Positions 46,213 to 57,447 of a stretch of DNA of 64,000 bases are shown here, in pieces (the first letter of the stretch is position 1; each line of letters starts with the position of its first letter). Location: contig NC_003076.8 in NCBI RefSeq assembly GCF_000001735.4, positions 22,509,835 through 22,573,834 on the forward strand, in the 5' to 3' direction. Below the pieces are notes generated by a model. The model ran no database searches. It was not told the origin of the DNA and saw only the letters and a program-made list of their open reading frames with translations. Source of the DNA: Arabidopsis thaliana. Taxonomy: Eukaryota; Streptophyta; Magnoliopsida; Brassicales; Brassicaceae. The position numbers and the translations under genes were made by a program.

Positions 46213-47662
46213 ATGTCAATTGTATGTACGTTTTTCTTGTTTCTCTTAAACACTTCTTTTGCGTTTGCATTTGCGATTCCTAAACCGCCAATAGTAAGGA
46301 GACTATCAACGACAGTGACATCAAATTCAACAGCGTCTTCTTGCTCAGCCAATGGAAATCCAATCGATGAGTGTTGGAGATGCGACGAAAACTGGAAGGA
46401 CAACCGCAAAAACCTCGCGGATTGCGCGGTTGGATTCGGACGCGACTCAATTGGCGGTAGAGCCGGGGAGTTCTACACGGTGACTGATTCAGGAGACGAC
46501 AATCCTCTAAATCCAACTCCAGGTACATTACGGTACGCTGCGACACAAGATCAACCTCTATGGATCATTTTTGATCGAGACATGGTAATACAACTAAAAC
46601 AAGATCTTCAAGTAGCTTCATACAAAACCATTGATGGTAGAGGAAATAACGTACAAATAGCTTATGGACCGTGTTTAACTTTATATAAAGTTAGTAACAT
46701 TATTATAAACAATCTTTATATTCACGATTGTGTTCCCGTGAAACGGAATGCTTTATCGTCGTTGGGAGGATACTCGGATGGAGATGGAATATCGATATTC
46801 GAGTCTCGAGATATTTGGATTGATCATTGTACGTTAGAGAAATGTTACGATGGGCTTATTGATGCGGTGAATGGATCCACGGATATAACGATTTCGAATA
46901 GTTACATGTTGAATCATAATGAAGTCATGCTTTTGGGCCATAGTGATGAGTATTCCGGTGATCGGGATATGCGAGTTACGATCGCGTTTAACTATTTTGG
47001 TGAAGGACTTGTCCAAAGAATGCCAAGGTTAGTACAATCTTATATTTCTTTTTCTTCTTTTTTTAATGTCAAATTTATAAGCTAACCAAAATATTCGTGC
47101 TTAAAATACCAATGTGTAGGTGTAGGCATGGATATTTTCACATAGTGAATAACATTTATAGAGACTGGAAGATGTATGCTATTGGTGGAAGTGCTAATCC
47201 AACGATCTTTAGCCAAGGAAATGTTTTCATAGCTTCCAATAATCAGTTCACCAAGGAGGTACGTTCGTGACATGTGCTCCACAAAACTAAGAGCGTTTTA
47301 ACCTCACAATTAGTACAATCTAATTCATAGTCGACTAATCATTTAGAAATTTGATTTTCATGTGTCTTACTATATGGATTAGATTCTAGACGGAAATGTT
47401 TGCTCCATACTTCTAAACTCACATGCCCTATACGCAGGTTACAAAGCGAGAGAGTGCAGATGGAGACGAAGAATGGAAGGAATGGAACTGGAAATCAGAA
47501 GGAGACGAAATGGTTAACGGAGCTTTCTTTACACCGTCAGGGAAAGAGGATTCTCCGAGCTACGCGAAATTTTCGAGTATGGTAGCTCGACCAGCTTCAC
47601 TTCTCAAGACCACACATCCATCAGTAGGTGTTCTTAGTTGCGAAATTGACCAAGCTTGTTAA
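46213..47662 (+). CDS. Pectate lyase (polysaccharide lyase family 1)
   Basis: Three exons (46213-47027, 47120-47258, 47438-47662) give 392 residues, the length I recall for putative pectate lyase 21 (At5g55720). The signal peptide is [20 protein letters not shown]. The parallel beta-helix core shows [48 protein letters not shown] (Ca2+-binding region) and [10 protein letters not shown], which contains the catalytic Arg and spans the first splice junction, followed by [12 protein letters not shown]. It would cleave de-esterified pectin by beta-elimination in the wall. The acidic C-terminal [20 protein letters not shown] is typical of plant members. All expected motifs are present. Confidence 0.93.
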
Positions 47663-48540
47663 AAACACAAACATAAGCTTGTGACCAAATCTAGTGTTTG
47701 TCCTTCTTTTTCTTTTTTGCTCTTCTACTTGTTGTGGTTATTGTTATCGTAAATAGGATTTGTACTGAATGTGATGATGATCATAGACCCAAACAACAAT
47801 TGTTCATTGTCAATTTCTTTACCAAAAAATTTCTTTTACGAGTCACAAAGTTTCGTCAGTTTTTTTATTTATAAATACATTAAAATTACTTAACAACCTT
47901 TTTCCATCGGATAAAACTAAGATTGACACTCATCATTAATAATTTTATATATACTCCCATTTTTTTTAGTGAGTGTTAACATAAGATTAGGAATTATTCG
48001 TATATTGTTAGTTTCTTTTATTCTAACTTTCCCAATCATATTGGGATTGAGCTCATCCCAATATGTATAAATAGCGTACTCAAGAGACCAATCATCAAGT
48101 GGCTAGTAATGTGGCTCAAGACCTAATTTCGTAGCTAGCTACTTTTTTATTTGTATTTTGTATATAACACATTAAAGGCTTTTTTTTCCTTTGATTCAAT
48201 GTAAATTTCGTTACCTTTCAAATTTCTGATTTGTGATGATCTGAATTAGTTTTTGGACTCATTATGTGAAAATCAGTTAGACAAATACAAAAACAAGAAA
48301 AATATGACAAGATCACCAAAATCAGGACTTGTTTACATCATCAACTAAACAAACACGTGAAACAAGAACACACAAATATATAAACTACCGACTATTTAAT
48401 TCGACAACCAACTTTTAAATAAATAAAAAAAACTCAACAATAGAGGGAAATAAATAATCCTCATTTACTTTCCCCCAAAAACCATAAATAAAAGATTCAC
48501 AAAAAAAAAAACATGGAAGAATAGAAGAAACGAAGTGAAA
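47663..48540. other. Convergent 3' region
   Basis: 3' UTRs of the pectate lyase and FLA1. It includes an inverted CCCAATAT/ATATTGGG (48032-48065) of unknown meaning. No gene is supported. Confidence 0.5.
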
Positions 48541-50558
48541 CTATAGAAGCCAAGAAGAAGCAAACAAGCAGAGCAAGCTCACCACCAAACCAGCCTTAGC
48601 TCCTCCGATGATCCTAACCGCACCAGCATCATCTGCCGTCGCATCATCGGCCTCTCCGTCAGGCCCTTCGGCAGGCGAATCCGAGTCACCAAAAGGATCA
48701 TTATCTGGCGACGGTGCAGCCTTCTTCTTCTTTCCTTTCGCTTTCCCTTTAGCCGCTTTTGGAGAATCCGCAACATCACCATCCTCTGGTGCCGGAGCAG
48801 GAGCCGGAGCTTCAACAGCCGAAGCCTTAAACAACTCTTTAGGCAACAAAACCTTATCAGTCGCATATATAGCTAAAGGCTGCTCATCAATAAGAGTATC
48901 AACGATCTTGACAGTGTTGATCCTTGTCTTGAGGGTAACCTTCTCTCCATCGTTCTGTACAGTAAGCTCAAACTTGTTAGCTCCATCTGTCGCAAGTGTG
49001 TTCATCGGACCATTGTTGGATTTGAGCATCGCCATTGAGTAATATGTCGGGACAGCGAGGAAATCGAGAAATGCTTCTTTCTTTGGAGCTGTCAAGTTCT
49101 TGTATTTGGGCAAGAAACCTTTCATTGCATCATCTCCTGGACAGAACACTGTCATGCCTCCTTCTAAACTCTCCTGTTACAACATAAACACAATCCAAAA
49201 CCCGGTTTTAATCTCTCAAGATCAATTTGGTCTATCTTGAAGTTGACTTGATTAAGATAGTGAAGTTGAAACTTTTGTAGCTACTCAATTATAATGGCTA
49301 GTGTGAGTTAGTGGAGACAAATTATTGTTACTTTTCATATTTGAAAAAGATGAACCATTTTTAAAAATTTAGTTAATAGAATTTGGTTTCATAAATTTGA
49401 ATTGGAAAACTAACTAATTATGTTCCGATAATTGAGGTAATTAAGTCTATATGTTTGACTATATTTGCTAATTGCTTACGAAACAGTCAACACCTTTTGA
49501 CCTTTTTCTTTTTGTTTCAAAACCAATGTGGCAATAGCTATTGGCTACAATACAACAGTACAATCACATGCATCTTTTCTGAATAAGTAACTTCTCATTT
49601 AACAACGGAAATTAAAAGGATAATCATTTTAGATAGAGCTACTAATCAGTGTTAATTATGTAAGTAGTAAATATCTGATTTCTTTTTTTAATAATTTCTA
49701 AATTTATACAGACACATGCATCTACTTATTGATTATTTATGTTATAAATGGAAAACAGAAAACTAATACTTTTACTAAAATCAGGGTTAGTAGTGATAAG
49801 TGTACCAATTACATTTATTAATTAGTACACAGCCACATGCATATAATTATTGATTAATTAAACAGAAGATTACTAATTATCGTAATTAATTACTAATCAG
49901 GGGTTTAGTATAGTACCTGATAGGTTTTTGAAGCTCCAGGGTTAGTGAGAAGAGTCTCAGCAAACACTTTGCATCCATGAGCCGACATTATTCCGGTAAG
50001 ATTCATCTCCGCCGGAGCAGGAGTCGGAGCCGCCGCAGTCTCCGACGGTAAAACTCTACTGATCTGAATAATGGAGATGTTATACGGAACTTCTTCAATA
50101 GATTTAACAAAGAAAGAAGACAGATCTCCACCGTCAGGACCAAACCCAACTTTACCACCTCTCAGATCCGTTATGTTAACGAATCCTGAGGTTCCAGGAG
50201 CAGCTCCGGTGGCTTGAAACAGAGTAGCGGCGAGAGCAGAGCCGTCACGGATCTGGTGGAGTTTTTTGGTTCCGAAGTAATCTAAAAGGACGTGGAGGGA
50301 GAGAATGTTTTTGAGAGTTGAGAGTGTATAGCCTTTAGAGGTTAATGCTGACATGGCGGCGTTATCTACTGCGCAAACGGTTATGGTTCTTCTCCGGTTG
50401 ATTTCGTCGGCGAGGTGTGTTTGTGTTAGGAAATGGCTGAAGGAAGAGAATGATGGGTGGTTTGCTAGGAGGCGCGTGACGTTGTGCGCGTGGGTTTGAG
50501 TTGTGAGGAGAAGGAGAATGTTGAAGATGATGATGAGAGAACTCATCTTCTTGGCCAT
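48541..50558 (-). CDS. FLA1: Fasciclin-like arabinogalactan protein FLA1
   Basis: Two exons (50558-49917, 49173-48541) give 424 residues, the known length of FLA1 (At5g55730). It has a signal peptide (SLIIIFNILLLLTTQTHA) and two fasciclin domains. Domain one runs from about HNVTRLLANHPSFSSFSHF to ISRVLPSE, and domain two from GCKVFAETLLTNPGASKTY through the exon 2 motif MTVFCPGDDAMKGFLPKYK. AP-rich glycomodules (AAAPTPAPA and EAPAPAPAPEDGD) should be hydroxylated and carry arabinogalactan. The C-terminal GAKAGLVVSLLCLFASSWLL is a GPI signal. Known role: cell adhesion and early shoot and root development. The 743-bp intron is long for the locus and holds no open gene. Confidence 0.97.
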
Positions 50559-52106
50559 TGTTGGAGAGAGTGAAGAGTTTGGTTTGGTGATTTTTGAGAG
50601 AGTGTGAGTGAAGAAGAGCTTAAAGTGAGGGGATGAAGAAGAAGGTGGTGTTTAGTTTTTAATGGACGTGGTTTTTGGTTGTAATTACGATTGTGCCATT
50701 GTATTTATTTATTGTGATGACATTATTTATTGTATTTATTGCGAATTTAAGCTTATGGGCTTTTGCAAGTTTTGTGACCATGTCAAATGCTCTTCTTTCC
50801 AGCCTTCCACGGGTTCCACCTAGCTACTATTTTAGAAATTATTAAACGATTGTTGAACTTTCTAGAAAAATGGAAGTTTTTATGAACTAGGTATCTATAT
50901 ATGTAGACGAAATTAAATATAGGATGAAACAAGTGAGACATGCTAATCTTTCTAAAGAGAAAAAGTTTATGATTCAGAAATTGATATATTTGTGCCCATA
51001 TTTGTATTATTGTGGTCTAGTTTCGACATTAAGCATCAAGAGGAAACCATTATTTGACCACATCGCCGCTACAAATGTTTGATTGCCTTTACTAGACATT
51101 ATTGCTTCGGATTTTACCCTATAATATTGATACTTTGGTAGACTAAGTGTAGGTAAAAAATTGTAAGTTTATAGAAAAGTATGAGGGAAATTAAAAACAA
51201 TAGGAATTGCGACAACGCATTTTAGCCTAAAGCAGATTACAACAGCCTTACGAAATTCATTTGTAATTGTAGCACATGTCCCCAACTAATCTTAACCTAA
51301 CATCTACAGAGTGTTTAAATGTCAAATTTATTTTGGCTTAGCAATATTTATGATTTGTTCTCCTTTTTGTTGAGAAATTTATAGTGGATCATAACTATCA
51401 TGTGATTTGTATGTGTAGCTAAAAATAGAAATACCTTTTTAGACTCAAAAACATACAAAATTTTCATATTATTATATAATCAAACATGTCACGTGGGAGT
51501 TGGAAGAGTATCTCTTCGTCATAAATTAAGGTATCGTAAACCCATTACTCCATTATTAATAAAAATTCAAGCTCATTTCACAAGCATAGAATCTTCTTCT
51601 TCTTCGTTTATAAAACAAATCTTTATTTGTTCCTTAAAGTTTGATTAGACCCGAATCTACGAGACTTTGACTGTAGCAATGTCATCAGTGTCAGTGTCGG
51701 TGATAAAACGTAAGTTAAAGTGCATGAATGCGTGATCGTTACGGTCAGGTAAAACCGGAGATATATATATGAAGCAATTTCATGGTTTATATGCAAAAAT
51801 TCAGGGGTACTTGTGTAATTTATGTTGTCTGAAAATGGTGACGCAGGACTCAAGGTACCGACTAACCACGTGGATGGTTGAGATCTGTTATCAGATTCTC
51901 CACCGACAATCGGTCGGTCCATGTACTGGCTGGACTGAGTAAAACTAGTTGTTTGAAGATCTGACGCAACGGTTTGTTGTCCCATGTCACTTAAGATACG
52001 ATGGTTGTTGTGTTTTATAATTAAACAACAGTAATCACAAAGCTTCTCAATTCTTGAGAGTCTAAATATACATGATCAAATTTATAATATTTCATACACA
52101 TAATTA
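50559..52106. other. Upstream region of FLA1 and downstream region of CRR21
   Basis: 50559-50700 is the FLA1 core promoter and leader. There is a G-box (CACGTG) at 51490-51495 and another within CCACGTGG near 51868. A weak minus-strand frame at 51623-51985 is listed separately. The rest is AT-rich without a gene. Confidence 0.45.
51623..51985 (-). CDS. Doubtful 120-codon open frame
   Basis: An ATG-initiated frame (MGQQTVASDLQTTSF at its start) lies about 35 bases downstream of a minus-strand TATAAAA (in AATTATAAAACACAAC), which is well placed for a core promoter. The first half has balanced composition (STWLVGTLSPASPF). The second half is compositionally odd (ITHSCTLTYVLSPTLTL) and may be intron or UTR read by chance. 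No domain is recognised. It could be the first exon of a short unannotated gene. Confidence 0.25.
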   Translation of the reverse strand: MGQQTVASDLQTTSFTQSSQYMDRPIVGGESDNRSQPSTWLVGTLSPASPFSDNINYTSTPEFLHINHEIASYIYLRFYLTVTITHSCTLTYVLSPTLTLMTLLQSKSRRFGSNQTLRNK

Positions 52107-54599
52107 TCATTTGGAACCTGTACCCATATCATATAATAACAATGCTAACATCATTTGTATCTCATTGATCCTAGTATGTGTCTTATCATTGGCAACAAAC
52201 ACATGGACTCCTTCTTCTCCTGTAATCTGTATCCAACTACATCCAGGTTTTTTCTTCAAACCCTTAGCTTTCATCATCTCTCTCATCTTCACAACTTCAT
52301 CCCAACTTCCTTCAACCGCATAAGCATTCGATATCGTCACATAGTTACCGGAGTTTTCAGGCTCGGATTCAAGCAATTTCCTTGATAAGTAGTCCACAAG
52401 CTCAGTCTTACGCTGTTTGTTGCAAGAAGCAACCAAAGATTGGATCATTCGTGCATCTGGCTTGAATGGCATTTCCTCGATTAACCTTAAAGCTTTTTCT
52501 GTTTCTCCAGCTGATGCAAGAAGATCTACCATAAGTCCATAATGTTCCAAGCATGGTTTCATACTACGCTTTGAAACGATATCAGTGAAAATCTCGATAG
52601 CCTGGTTAATATCCCCTGCGTGGTTACATGCTGATAAGACATTTGTGATTGTGATGTTGTCTGGTTTAAGACCTACACCTTCTAAGCTTCTGTATAGAGC
52701 GATTGCTTCTTTTAAGTTACCATATAATGCATACGCCGAGATCATGGCATTGGAGAGAGGCAACTCGCTGTATAGCTTACTTCCGAAAACCTTCTCTGCT
52801 TTGTTTATATCTCCACATTTAGCATACATGTCAACCAAAGAAGTTTCAATAGAAACCAAAGAGGAATGCTGTAGATTTCTTATGATGTATCCGTGGATTG
52901 TTCTTCCGATATGCAATGATGCTAGATGTGCGCAAGCAGAGAGAGCGACAGTGATGCTAAATGCATTTGGTCTCAGGCCCGATTCTTGCATCTTTCTAAG
53001 AAACAGAATTGCCTCCTCACTGCAACCATTTTGAACCATACCATTCATCATAGTCGTCCATGAGATAAGATTTGGAATTATCCCTGAGGATTGCATCTGC
53101 AAGAACATATCCTTGGCCTCATCTACCTGACCATTCCTTAGAAGACTTAGAATGATCAAATTCCATGTTATCACATTTGGAGGTACACCTTCTAGCTGCA
53201 TCCCATAGAACAATCTCAAAGCCTCTCCACTAAGACCAGATTCTGCATAGGCTGCAAGTAACGTATTCCACAGTATCAAGTCTTTCTCTACTGTAGAATC
53301 AAACACTTTCTTAGCATCAACAATGCTGCCACACTTGGCATACATATCCATCACAGTGCTGGCTAAAACGATATCAGATTCAAAACTATGTCTAATGCAA
53401 TAACACTGCACCTCTTTCCCGAGCTTTAGATTCTCAGTACGTGCAGCAGCAGACATTAATGTCGCTAAAGTGACACAATCATATTTCAGCTTCTCTAGTC
53501 TCATTAATTGACACATGTAGATAGCATCTTCAACTAGCCCTTGTTGAACATACCCAGAAATAATCAGATTCCATGTAACCACATCCTTTTCAAACATCCG
53601 ATCAAAAACCATCTCAGCATACTCTATCAAACCCACTTTGCAATAGAAATTCAATAAAGATGTCCCCAAGATATTATCCAGCTCCATTCCATTTACAATA
53701 GCAATGGCATGCGACTGTTTCCCCTCTTCAACCCCACCCATATTAGCAGAAGCAGATAAGCAAGTCGAGACAGTGACACGAGTAGGCTCAACACCTTGCT
53801 TCCTCATATCAGAAAAAAGCCGAATCGCTTCCTCATTCTTACCATTTTGTACATAACCAACCATCAACGCATTCCAAGCAACAGCATTTCTGTCAGGAAT
53901 TTCATCAAACACCTTACTCGCATCATCCAAAACACCACATTTCCCATACATATCAGCTAAACTACTAGCCACAAACACACAATCCTCAAGACCAGATTTT
54001 ACCACATACCCATGAACCCCTCTCCCAAATCTACTCCATTTCAACGCACCACACGCTTTACAAACATTCGGAACCACAAAATTATCAGGAAAAATCTCAT
54101 TTTCAAGCATCTCAACAAAACCCATTAAAGCTCCTTCACATAACCCAATCCTACATTTCACACCAATAATAGCTGCCCAAGAGAAAACATTACGAACCCT
54201 CAATTTCGAGAAAAGAACTTCAGCAATCTCCAAAGCATCGCACTTGGCGTAGAATATCACCAATTTAGTCTCGATGTACTCATTCCTCGCGTAGAAATCA
54301 CCGTTCTTTAAAATCCGAGCATGAATTTGCTTCCCTGTACTTAAATCTCTCTCGTAAACGCATCCTTGGAGGATTTCACCGTATATCTCAGGACCAATGC
54401 GTAAGTTTCTGAAATCCATCTCTGTAACTAAACTCAGAGCTTCTTTGATCTCACCGTTCTTACAAAGAGACGAAACGCGATGAAAGTAAGATGTGGAAGA
54501 AGGAGAATGAGCTTGTTCATCGTGGTGTTTAGAAGAAGGTTTCGATGATACTGAAAATGGAACTTTATTCGGGATAGTGTTGAAAGGAAGAGAAGCCAT
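52107..54599 (-). CDS. CRR21: PPR-E+ RNA editing factor CRR21
   Basis: A single exon of 830 residues, equal to CRR21 (At5g55740). The N-terminus is a Ser-rich transit peptide. About 17 PLS-type pentatricopeptide repeats follow, with typical units such as VFVASSLADMYGKCGVLDDA and DAVAWNALMVGYVQNGK-like segments. The last about 100 residues form the E and E+ motifs (EKALRLIEEMPFKPDARMIQ to KKKPGCSWIQI and GVHVFVANDKTH). There is no DYW domain, so the deaminase must come from another protein. Known role: C-to-U editing of the plastid ndhD transcript (site ndhD-2), needed for full NDH complex activity. Confidence 0.97.
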   Translation of the reverse strand: MASLPFNTIPNKVPFSVSSKPSSKHHDEQAHSPSSTSYFHRVSSLCKNGEIKEALSLVTEMDFRNLRIGPEIYGEILQGCVYERDLSTGKQIHARILKNGDFYARNEYIETKLVIFYAKCDALEIAEVLFSKLRVRNVFSWAAIIGVKCRIGLCEGALMGFVEMLENEIFPDNFVVPNVCKACGALKWSRFGRGVHGYVVKSGLEDCVFVASSLADMYGKCGVLDDASKVFDEIPDRNAVAWNALMVGYVQNGKNEEAIRLFSDMRKQGVEPTRVTVSTCLSASANMGGVEEGKQSHAIAIVNGMELDNILGTSLLNFYCKVGLIEYAEMVFDRMFEKDVVTWNLIISGYVQQGLVEDAIYMCQLMRLEKLKYDCVTLATLMSAAARTENLKLGKEVQCYCIRHSFESDIVLASTVMDMYAKCGSIVDAKKVFDSTVEKDLILWNTLLAAYAESGLSGEALRLFYGMQLEGVPPNVITWNLIILSLLRNGQVDEAKDMFLQMQSSGIIPNLISWTTMMNGMVQNGCSEEAILFLRKMQESGLRPNAFSITVALSACAHLASLHIGRTIHGYIIRNLQHSSLVSIETSLVDMYAKCGDINKAEKVFGSKLYSELPLSNAMISAYALYGNLKEAIALYRSLEGVGLKPDNITITNVLSACNHAGDINQAIEIFTDIVSKRSMKPCLEHYGLMVDLLASAGETEKALRLIEEMPFKPDARMIQSLVASCNKQRKTELVDYLSRKLLESEPENSGNYVTISNAYAVEGSWDEVVKMREMMKAKGLKKKPGCSWIQITGEEGVHVFVANDKTHTRINEIQMMLALLLYDMGTGSK

Positions 54600-55003
54600 T
54601 CATGCCTCTCTGATAAACGTCTCTGAAGATAAAACAGAGTTCTTTCGAATCCTCGTATTTAAATTATTTTATTTATTATCTCCTCGACTTCTTTTCGTAA
54701 AATGTTCTCCACCGTTGATTCTTGTGGCAAATACAGACACGTGTACGGTTTTCATCTGTTACTCGATACATATTTGTACCGATCGCGATTCGTATGTGTA
54801 CCAACCGGTTTTCGATTTGATCTCGGTTTAGTTGAATTATAACGTTGAAAAATATATAATTCATTTATTAGAATATACTTCAAAAGTAACGACAAAAAAA
54901 AAATACTTCAAAAGTATATAAACAAAAAATTTGAGATAATAACAGAAGAAGAAGGTGACATTTTTTATAGGCTTTTAATATTTATCTGAAACCTATGTAT
55001 GAC
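54600..55003. promoter_or_regulatory. CRR21 promoter and tail of the proline-rich gene
   Basis: 54600-54700 holds the short CRR21 leader. 54880-55003 is the AT-rich 3' UTR of the proline-rich protein gene. No clear motif. Confidence 0.35.
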
Positions 55004-55513
55004 CTAAAAGACAATAAAAGCATTAGCTAACACAAGCATCAAAACATATACGGGAATGGAAGAGGAATAGTAAGCCATCGCTGAACCGGTTGTACCGCCT
55101 TCGGCTCCTCCTCCTCCTCCTCCTTGGCCGCCACCGCCTTGTCCCCCTCCGCCAATAGTACCGTAAGGATAAGGAGGAGTATAAAAATAAGGATACGGAG
55201 GAGAATACATCGTCGAAGGTGGTGGACCTGGTGGTTGGTTGCAACAGCCTGTCGTCGGAACAGGAGGGCAGCGAGAACGTGGCGGTGAAGACTGTGAAGG
55301 CGGTGGGGGTGGTGAATACTGTGGAGACGGTGGAGGAGGGTTACCATATGGAGAGTAGCCTGTAGAGGACGGTGGTTGAGGCGGTTGGTTACATGGGTAA
55401 GGAGTGCAAAAACCAGCGTTTGAATCCAAAGCTGAGTTTAGATTGACACAGTTTAAAAGTGATAGATAAAAGGTAATAAGAGGAACAGAGAGAGAAGCTT
55501 GAAGAGACAACAT
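55004..55513 (-). CDS. Secreted proline-rich (HRGP/extensin-like) protein
   Basis: A single exon of 169 residues. The N-terminus is a signal peptide (LSVPLITFYLSLLNCVNL). The middle has PPPPSPQYSPPPPPSQSSPP, an extensin-type SPPPP/YSPPPP composition, with Cys residues (RCPPVPTTGCCNQPP) that could form disulphides. A Gly/Gln run (GGGGQGGGGQGG) follows, then a hydrophobic C-terminus (VYVLMLVLANAFIVF) that fits a GPI-anchor or membrane tail. It is a probable cell-wall or surface glycoprotein, from memory At5g55750. A chimera of extensin-like, Gly-rich and GPI segments is common in this class. Confidence 0.85.
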   Translation of the reverse strand: MLSLQASLSVPLITFYLSLLNCVNLNSALDSNAGFCTPYPCNQPPQPPSSTGYSPYGNPPPPSPQYSPPPPPSQSSPPRSRCPPVPTTGCCNQPPGPPPSTMYSPPYPYFYTPPYPYGTIGGGGQGGGGQGGGGGGAEGGTTGSAMAYYSSSIPVYVLMLVLANAFIVF

Positions 55514-57447
55514 GATGATGACTTAGAGAAAATGATGAGTGTTTGGTCTTTGGTTTTGAGATTTATAATAAAAAGAGATGAATTTTTTCCTCGGTTTCGT
55601 ATTATCTGCCGCATGGCATTACACATGTCGGGGGTGTTGGAGGATTTCTGAAGAAAACGTTTGTGTCTTTTAGCTGATGTAGACAAATTTTTGTCATGTA
55701 ATGACAAATTAAAACGCATTTGTATTACTTTGGAATATATAGATATATACCGATCGGTACCATTTTCATCAATAGATGTCCCAAAGAAGATGGATTATGA
55801 GTAACATGAGTTTTAAGATAATTGTGACAAGTCGAATGAATCTTTTGCTATGGGAAAGATGAAGAACTATGAATTGTTTCAAGTAATCAAATAATCAAAT
55901 TTTACGTTGAAGACGGGGTTTACACGATGGATAATATGTGGCTCCAACTAAGCTGTTGCATGCTCCCGAGTTGCAATTACATTCAATCGCTCTGGCCCAT
56001 GTAGTGAAGGCTGACAAGAGCAACCAGAAAAAAGTTGATGAGGGTCATTTGTTAGTAAGGTGCTAGCCTTCACAATAAACTGCTTAATTATGATAACTTT
56101 AACCCTCGCTTTGAAATTACCATCGATGATGGCTTTTTGGACAAGTTTGGAAAAAGTATCCACCAAACTCATGATTTGCTTGTGCATTCATGGTGCTGGG
56201 TGAGTTTGTTTTGACTAGTCTGTTGTAGGATTCAACTACTTTTCAAATGATGCACAAGCTAGTGTTGAGGTGTGACTACACTTTCGGACAGTATTGTATC
56301 CGAGGAAATATTAATTCTGATGGTGTGGGTTGTGGTCTTGTCGAGAGTGGAATGAGGACTAACATAACCCATATTTAAGTCTGCATGCTGCATGTTTTTT
56401 ATTAAAAAACTGTGTGAGGTATGTTAATCTTGATAAATAAATTGATGATATATAACAATACTTATTTATGAAACTTAGATATGTTATAAGTTTATTCACC
56501 AAACTGAATTCAAAATGGCTTTGAGTGATGAGTTTCAAACCGGTTCGATAGAACAAGATTTTAATCTAATATAAGCTCATGGTTGAGCATGCACCAGAAC
56601 GTCACATAGAATCAATTTAAATCCATAGTAAACCCTGTCATATGGTTTAGTATTTTACAAATTACAACCCACTTTATCAAATGGTTTCAATATTCAATGT
56701 GTTGACATTTACCTATATATTTTAAATAATAACAAGACGATAAATTTACTTATTTAATAACTCATTGTATTGGTTTAACCAATTAGATGAATGTTGTTTA
56801 CAATGATTCAAGGATACCGAAACCGAGTTCAAGTTTTGTTATAAGATGATCTACAACCGTGAGCTTGACACAAATATTATCAGTCTAATTCTGGGACTAA
56901 AGAGATTATGGATCACATATTCATAATTTCATGATTACATAAAAAAAGTAAAAATAAATAAATGATATATAGATAAAAATTGGTGAAATGTATTAAAAGT
57001 TGCAATGATATCACCCACTTAATTTAGCTATGATATTTTAGGTTAATGTAATTAATGTTTTTCTTATATCAAATTTTTGTTTAGCCAAACTAAACAAATT
57101 TGAGAAATATAATAACATGCCATAAAATAAGTTTTATATGAATCCAATTAATACCCTAATTTGGATTTTCATTTAAATATCACAAACTTTAGGTTTATCA
57201 GGGAAACATAATAAAGAAATGTTATATAAAAATTTAGCAACACTTTTAAAATCTAAAATCTCTGATATTCTGAGAAATGTCAAAAAAAATATTCCAGATT
57301 GCATATAATAATAAAATCATAATAAAAAGAATTAAAATATATTGATACTTCATAAATAGAAGTCACTGTCCAAGTCTCTGCTTTTTTATACATCGAGAGG
57401 CAGAGAAGGTGTTCTTCTTCTTGTCCAAAAGAGAAGACAAAACCTAA
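55514..57447. other. Intergenic region upstream of SRT1
   Basis: AT-rich. A GC-richer island at 55900-56340 has a 79-codon minus-strand frame (55948-56187) without any domain; it could be a remnant of a former gene. 57360-57447 is the SRT1 core promoter and leader, with TTTTTTATA at 57382-57390 and a CTTCTTCTTG leader. Confidence 0.45.
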
